DNA of 64,000 bases from the NCBI RefSeq assembly GCF_011320095.1, contig NZ_JAANOY010000001.1:62001-126000 (forward strand), in the 5' to 3' direction. Below the pieces are notes generated by a model. It was given only the letters and a program-made list of their open reading frames with translations, was not told where the DNA came from and made no database searches. The DNA comes from Cognatiluteimonas telluris. Lineage in GTDB: Bacteria; Pseudomonadota; Gammaproteobacteria; Xanthomonadales; Xanthomonadaceae. Position numbers and translations under genes: made by a program. Each line of letters begins with the position of its first letter. Within the stretch, counting starts at the first letter, position 1. Positions 60,083 through 64,000 of this stretch are shown piece by piece.

Positions 60083-60472
60083 ATGGCGAAGAAGAAAGCC
60101 GCAACGAAGAAAGCCGCTCCGAAGGCCGCCAAGTCGGCCGCGAAGCCGGCCGCACCGAAGCCGATCAAGGAAGCACTGGGCAAGTCCGGCCTGGTCGCGC
60201 ACATCTCCGAGAATTCCGGCGTGGCGCCGCGCGACGTGCGCGCCGTGCTGTCGTCGCTGGAAGGCGCGGTGCATGGATCGGTCAGCAAGAAGGGCGTCGG
60301 TTCGTTCACCCTGCCGGGCCTGCTGAAGATCACCGCGGTCAACGTTCCGGCCAAGCCCAAGCGCAAGGGCATCAACCCCTTCACCAAGGAAGAGCAGTGG
60401 TTCGCGGCCAAGCCGGCTTCGGTCAAGGTCAAGGTGCGTCCGCTCAAGAAGCTCAAGGACGCCGCTGCCTGA
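60083..60472 (+). CDS. HU-family DNA-binding protein with Lys/Ala-rich tail
   Basis: This is a 129-residue histone-like protein. Residues 1-27 are a basic tail (MAKKKAATKKAAPKAAKS and on) like the eukaryotic H1 tail. Then comes an HU-type helix (LVAHISENSGVAPRDVRAVLSSLEGAV) and beta arms (GVGSFTLPGLLKITAVNVPAKPKRKGINPFT). It should compact or organise DNA. Similar tailed HU proteins occur in Xanthomonadaceae. A terminator follows within 45 bases. Confidence 0.92.
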   Translation: MAKKKAATKKAAPKAAKSAAKPAAPKPIKEALGKSGLVAHISENSGVAPRDVRAVLSSLEGAVHGSVSKKGVGSFTLPGLLKITAVNVPAKPKRKGINPFTKEEQWFAAKPASVKVKVRPLKKLKDAAA

Positions 60473-60513
60473 TCCATCGGCAACGCGTCGCGGGCGGTTC
60501 GTCCGCCTGCAGG

Positions 60514-60541
60514 AAGGGCCGGTTTCGACCGGCCCTTTTTT
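60514..60541 (+). terminator. Intrinsic terminator after the HU gene
   Basis: AAGGGCCGGT-TTCG-ACCGGCCC followed by seven T residues: a stable stem, tetraloop and T tract. Confidence 0.93.
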
Positions 60542-60617
60542 GTGGCTGCCGCTGGGGTGTTTTCTGCTAAAGCTTGGATCCAGTGCCTGCTCTTTTGTCG
60601 CCACAAACAATGAGGCA

Positions 60618-60860
60618 ACGGCAACTCGTCCTGCGGACGTCGTCAGATCAAGCCCAAGGCTTTCGCGCTTCGCGCGAGTGACTTTTGTCTTGGCAAAAGT
60701 CACCAAAACCGTTTGCTCCTGACAGCCGCCGGAGACGGTGAAGCCGTCCCCGGTGCCCTGCGCTTCTCGGCACGGGCGGCACGGCGCCCAAACTCGCTGC
60801 GCTCAGACATGGGCGCCTCTGCGGCCCCCCGCGCCTGCGATGCTCGGCGGCCTTTAAGTC
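60618..60860. repeat. Structured non-coding block, probable dispersed repeat
   Basis: No gene is supported between 60542 and 61030. The block has several hairpins: TGACTTTTG/CAAAAGTCA (60679-60702), GGAGACGG/CCGTCCCC (about 60732-60752) and GGCGCCCA/TGGGCGCC (60783-60817). The wording (TTGGCAAAAGTCACC, AACTCGCTGCGCTCAGACAT) recalls a family of intergenic sequences scattered in Lysobacter and Stenotrophomonas genomes. The remaining part to 61030 contains a GCCATGGCCAGGCCATGGCC palindromic stretch (60898-60918) but nothing else identifiable. Confidence 0.5.
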
Positions 60861-61040
60861 ACAAGAGGGCAGTAGCCGCAGCAAGAGCAACGGCAACGGC
60901 CATGGCCAGGCCATGGCCACGTCAACACCAATCAAGAGGCCGGGGGGAAACCAGCCGAGCCAGGCTTTTTCTGCCTCGGTGGCTTCCGATTTCACAGTGG
61001 ATGGCTGGCGCGGCTGCTTGTTGCCGCTACCATGCCCGGC

Positions 61041-61379
61041 ATGGCACGCGCCGTCGAAATCCGCAGTTACCAGCTCAAGCCCGGCCGCCGTGGGGACTTC
61101 GCGCGGCTGATGGAAACCCAGTCGCTGCCGATGCTGCGGCGCTGGCATGTCGATGTCGTCGCCTGCCGGCCGTCGGCGCACGACCGCGACGCGTATGTGC
61201 TGATCCGTGCCTACGTCGACCTGGCCGAACGCGAGGCCAGCCAGGAGGCGTTCTACGGCAGTGATGAATGGCGGACGGGCCCGCGCGAGGCGATCCTGGC
61301 GGCGATCGAAACCGACACCTCGATCGTGCTGCTGCTCGACGAAGCCACGATCGATGGCCTGCGGCGCGCGATCGACTGA
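61041..61379 (+). CDS. NIPSNAP family protein
   Basis: This 112-residue protein matches the NIPSNAP ferredoxin-like fold (VEIRSYQLKPGRRGDFARLM, SQEAFYGSDEWRTGPREAILAAIE). Bacterial members have unknown function; some are implicated in metabolic stress responses. An ATG three codons upstream (61032) is an alternative. The thioredoxin-like gene begins 10 bases after its stop. Confidence 0.85.
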   Translation: MARAVEIRSYQLKPGRRGDFARLMETQSLPMLRRWHVDVVACRPSAHDRDAYVLIRAYVDLAEREASQEAFYGSDEWRTGPREAILAAIETDTSIVLLLDEATIDGLRRAID

Positions 61380-61389
61380 GCGACGCCGC

Positions 61390-61782
61390 ATGTCCGGATC
61401 GGAACTGCCCGGCTTCTTTTCCCGCTTCCCGATGCAGGCGGTGACCAGCGCCACCCTGGACACACGGCTGGCCGACGACGAGGGGCTGCGCATCCTCTTC
61501 CTGTGGGGCGGCGACTGTCCCAATTGCGACATCGCCAAGGCGCAGCTGGCGCAGTCGCCCGCGGCCTTCGCCTGGCCGGACGTGCAATGGCTGCACGACA
61601 ACGTCTACGACGATCGCGCGATGGCCACGCGGTTCGGCTTGCATGGCATCCCCACGTTCCTCGTCTTCCGCGGCAGGAAGAAGCTCGGCCGCATCAGCCC
61701 CTGGCCCGGCCCGGACGCCTTCATCGCCGCGATCGACAGCGTGCGCAGGCCATCCGGGCCAGCGCCGGATCGTCCTTCGTAG
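61390..61782 (+). CDS. Thioredoxin-fold protein with CPNC active site
   Basis: This 130-residue thioredoxin-like protein has the active site C-P-N-C (Cys43, Cys46) after the strand LRILFLWGGD, and the cis-Pro in GIPTFLVFRGRKKLGRI. It lacks a signal peptide, so it acts in the cytoplasm. The C-P-N-C pair is unusual for thioredoxin (CGPC) and suggests a distinct redox partner. It follows the NIPSNAP gene closely. Confidence 0.88.
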   Translation: MSGSELPGFFSRFPMQAVTSATLDTRLADDEGLRILFLWGGDCPNCDIAKAQLAQSPAAFAWPDVQWLHDNVYDDRAMATRFGLHGIPTFLVFRGRKKLGRISPWPGPDAFIAAIDSVRRPSGPAPDRPS

Positions 61783-61924
61783 GAGCGCCGCCAGCGCACA
61801 ATCCGGCGTGTGGGCGCCTATCGTGCGCCGGCCCGGCGCGCTAGCATCGCGCGGTCGCCGTCCCCCGCGGCGACCTCATTCCCCATTACGGAGCGCGGCC
61901 CCGAAGGGTGGTCGCGGACACAGG

Positions 61925-62365
61925 ATGGACAAGACCATGGGCGACAAGCGCTTCTGGGTGTGCGGGATCGTGGTGTCGATCGCTGCCTTGCTGCTGGATT
62001 TCGTCGTGCATGGCTGGTTGCTGCAGGGCGATTACAACGCGCTGGTCGCCGCCGGCCTGATGCGCGACCAGGTATCGGCGCAGGCCTACCTGCCGTACAT
62101 GCTCGCCGCGCACGTATTGATCGGCTTCGGCCTGACCTGGCTGTATCGCATGGGCATGCACCCCAATCGTCCGGCGCTGGGCCAGGGCCTGCGTTTCGGC
62201 GCCGCGATCGCGGCGGTCGCCACCGTGCCGGGCTACCTGATCCATTACGCCGTGCAGCCGCTGCCGGCCGCGCTGGTGCACAAGCAGCTGGTGTTCGGCA
62301 CGATCGCCACCCTGCTGCTCGGCCTGTTGCTTGCATGGTTGAACCCGGGACGAAGGACGCTGTGA
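61925..62365 (+). CDS. Small membrane protein of unknown function
   Basis: This 146-residue protein has four predicted membrane helices (WVCGIVVSIAALLLDFVVHG; LPYMLAAHVLIGFGLTWLY; GAAIAAVATVPGYLIHYA; LVFGTIATLLLGLLLAWL). Its function is not recognised. Two ATGs 12 bases apart are possible; AGGA stands before the first. Confidence 0.75.
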   Translation: MDKTMGDKRFWVCGIVVSIAALLLDFVVHGWLLQGDYNALVAAGLMRDQVSAQAYLPYMLAAHVLIGFGLTWLYRMGMHPNRPALGQGLRFGAAIAAVATVPGYLIHYAVQPLPAALVHKQLVFGTIATLLLGLLLAWLNPGRRTL

Positions 62366-62451
62366 TCGCCCGGAACGTCGCTGCCCGCCTCGCCACCCCA
62401 CTTTCACCCATGCAGCCCGATGGTGTCGGTCCCGACCGCTGGAGCAGGCCC

Positions 62452-63021
62452 ATGCGACTGATGCGTACCCTGGGCCTGGCCTTCGCCGCCGCCGGCGTGC
62501 TGGCTGCCTGCACCAGCATGGGCGCGATCGCCGGGTTGCTCGGCAACCAGATCTCGCTGGGTGCACCGCAATTGCAGGGCTACCTGGATACGCGGTTTCC
62601 GCGCGATTACGACAAGCTCGGTGGCCTGGTCACGCTCACCGTGCTGCATCCGCGCCTGAGCATTCCGCCCGGCAGCCATCGCCTGCGGCTGGACTTCGAC
62701 GTGGGTTTCGGCGCGCTCGGGCGCAACAGCCAGCAACCGGCCGGGCATTTCGCGGTCGCGAGCGGATTGCGCTTCGATGCACGTTCGCTGGGCCTGCACC
62801 TGGACCAGCCCACGCTGGAGTCGGTCGATGTCCCCTCGCTCGGCGGCGCCATGGGTGGCACCGGGCGTGAACTCATCAGCCGCTGGCTGGCCGATTACGC
62901 CCGCAATGAACCGGTCTACAAATTCGACGGCAGCCTCCTGCAACGCCTGGGTGCGCGTCGAATCGGGGCGACCACGATCGACGACGGGCGGGTGGTCGTG
63001 CACCTGGATCAATCGCGATGA
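62452..63021 (+). CDS. DUF1439 lipoprotein (YceB-like)
   Basis: This 189-residue lipoprotein has the lipobox V-L-A-A-C at Cys20. The mature part reads GLLGNQISLGAPQLQGYLDTRFPRDYDKLGGL, typical of DUF1439/YceB proteins, which have a tubular lipid-binding-like fold. Its role is unknown. GGAG precedes the ATG at 62452. The next lipoprotein gene overlaps its stop by 4 bases. Confidence 0.85.
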   Translation: MRLMRTLGLAFAAAGVLAACTSMGAIAGLLGNQISLGAPQLQGYLDTRFPRDYDKLGGLVTLTVLHPRLSIPPGSHRLRLDFDVGFGALGRNSQQPAGHFAVASGLRFDARSLGLHLDQPTLESVDVPSLGGAMGGTGRELISRWLADYARNEPVYKFDGSLLQRLGARRIGATTIDDGRVVVHLDQSR

Positions 63022-63749
63022 GCCTTCCGCGCACAGCCGCACTGGTCGTTCTGCTGGCATCGCTCGTCGCGATCCTCGGCTGCAACCCGAACCCCGGCAC
63101 CGGCAATGGCGACGCCGATCCCGGCGCGGCCAGCGAAGATCAGGTGATCCTCCCCAAGCCCGCGCCCACCGGCGGCTCGGTGACCGGGATGCCGGCGAAG
63201 CCAGGCCCCAACCCGGTCGGCGAGGCGCTCATTGCCCAGGGCGCCGCGGTAACCGACGCGGTGCCCCCAGGTAATGCATCGGCAGCCCTGGCGAATGTCA
63301 GCGGCGATATCACGATGGAAGGAAGTTCCGCGGGCGTGGCTCCCAGCGACAGCTCGATACCGGTCACCGGCGCCGAGCCTTCGGTGCAGGACGCGCTCGC
63401 CGTGATCGCCGATTACTACGCGGCAATCCAGCACCACGATTACGCGCATGCCTGGGCGCTGTGGTCCGATGGTGGACGCAGCAGCGGCCAGACGCTGCAG
63501 CAGTTCGCCGACGGCTTCGCCAATACCGATGCGGTGAGCGTGCAGCTGGGTGCGCCGGGGCGCATCGATGCCGCCGCGGGTTCGCGTTATCTCCAGGTCC
63601 CGGTCACGATCACCGCGACGCTGCATGACGGGGCCACGCGGCGTTACATCGGCAGCTACACGCTCCGGCGCGCGGTAGTCGATGGGGCCAGCGCCGACCA
63701 GCGCGCGTGGCATATCGGTTCGGCAAGCCTGCGCGCGGTGGAGCCCTGA
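63018..63749 (+). CDS. Hypothetical lipoprotein
   Basis: This 243-residue protein has a signal sequence ending A-I-L-G-C (Cys22). A disordered Pro/Gly/Ala-rich region follows to about residue 115, then a small domain (DALAVIADYYAAIQHHDYAHAWALWSDGG) of NTF2-like or DUF4878-like appearance. No function can be given. It is coupled by a 4-base overlap to the DUF1439 lipoprotein gene. Confidence 0.8.
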   Translation: MSLPRTAALVVLLASLVAILGCNPNPGTGNGDADPGAASEDQVILPKPAPTGGSVTGMPAKPGPNPVGEALIAQGAAVTDAVPPGNASAALANVSGDITMEGSSAGVAPSDSSIPVTGAEPSVQDALAVIADYYAAIQHHDYAHAWALWSDGGRSSGQTLQQFADGFANTDAVSVQLGAPGRIDAAAGSRYLQVPVTITATLHDGATRRYIGSYTLRRAVVDGASADQRAWHIGSASLRAVEP

Positions 63750-63833
63750 GGCTGCCGCCATGCGCAATTGGCGGCCTTCATCGGGACTCGGCCGGCTGGG
63801 ATCGCATCCCAGTCCGATCCACGAAAGTGGGCG

Positions 63834-63847
63834 GGATCGTACGATCC
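63834..63847. repeat. 14-bp perfect palindrome
   Basis: GGATCGTACGATCC lies about 85 bases before the last, partial ORF and may be an operator or chance. The other bases between 63750 and 63930 hold nothing identifiable. Confidence 0.35.
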
Positions 63848-63930
63848 GATGATGCCAACGGGACGGCGTGTCGCCCGACCCATGCAAAATGGGCACAACG
63901 GCAGCGCCTGCGCCTAACCAGAATGAGCTG

Positions 63931-64000
63931 ATGTCGCTTTCAATACTCGTCGCCACGCCGCCTGGATACAACCCGGGCATGTCAGCGGTCGAAACGGGCC
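63931..64000 (+). CDS. Possible start of a gene cut by the window end
   Basis: An ATG at 63931 opens a frame (MSLSILVATPPGYNPGMSAV) that runs without stop to the window end. The beginning looks like a soluble protein or glycosyltransferase-like start, but 23 residues are too few to name it. No strong ribosome-binding site is seen. Confidence 0.35.
   Translation, partial: MSLSILVATPPGYNPGMSAVETG

Noticed and set aside
60679-60702. Hairpin TGACTTTTG/CAAAAGTCA as a transcription terminator
   Set aside because: No T tract follows, and a good terminator already lies at 60514-60541.

Overview
The window is a GC-rich chromosomal segment of a gammaproteobacterium, most likely a member of the Lysobacteraceae/Xanthomonadaceae (Lysobacter, Luteimonas or Pseudoxanthomonas-like). 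The placement rests on family hallmarks: the MurD2-MurL pair that makes the D-glutamate of peptidoglycan, a fused aspartate kinase/diaminopimelate decarboxylase (LysAC), the phoH-ybeY-corC block, a tail-bearing HU protein, and REP-like sequences typical of the group. Codons are strongly GC-biased, so nearly every gene has long antisense ORFs; these were left out. No rRNA, tRNA, CRISPR array, integrase or transposase was seen.

Layout. 1-1.6 kb: efflux ABC ATPase (cut by the window edge) and its membrane-fusion lipoprotein. 1.8-8.2 kb: phoH, ybeY, a sialidase-like lipoprotein on the other strand, corC, a DUF4105 membrane protein and corA. 8.3-32.7 kb: an oxygen-limitation/denitrification island (hemN, fnr/anr, quinol NO reductase, nnrS, a SirB2-like gene, alternative oxidase with two PLP enzymes, a two-component system with cytochrome b561 and a PepSY protein, a DnrO-like protein, universal stress proteins, an acetyltransferase, an anaerobic-type porin, and a nirK-nirV-sco cluster). 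32.8-36.2 kb: a small basic protein, fabAB, a broken PAP2 phosphatase and a four-repeat membrane protein. 36.4-43.5 kb: a secreted SdrB-like protein and peptide use (S9 peptidase, OPT and POT transporters). 43.6-47.0 kb: rfbBACD for dTDP-L-rhamnose. 47.1-60.5 kb: ssb, ispB, a dienelactone hydrolase, lysAC-murL-murD2, two PhzF paralogs, osmC, an EF-G-like GTPase and HU. 60.5-64 kb: a non-coding repeat-like block followed by small proteins and lipoproteins.

The most informative region is the island at 8.3-29.5 kb. I read eleven FNR/Anr-type boxes (TTGAY-N4-RTCAN) there, all in promoter positions, and nearly all have an NANNNT hexamer beginning 36 bases after the box start. That is class II spacing for the [4Fe-4S] regulator encoded inside the island at 9801-10553. 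The genes give nitrite to NO (copper NirK with a C-terminal cytochrome c domain) and NO to N2O (qNOR), plus an NO-response protein (NnrS) and a cyanide/NO/sulfide-resistant type of alternative oxidase. Nitrate reductase and N2O reductase are not in the window. The alternative oxidase is co-transcribed with a tyrosine-decarboxylase-like and a cysteine-synthase-like enzyme, an association I do not recognise from a described system.

The same island carries decay: a P-type ATPase with two internal deletions, a beginning-only MBL-fold gene with a stop codon, and a GGDEF tail. These look like remains of a larger low-oxygen regulon.
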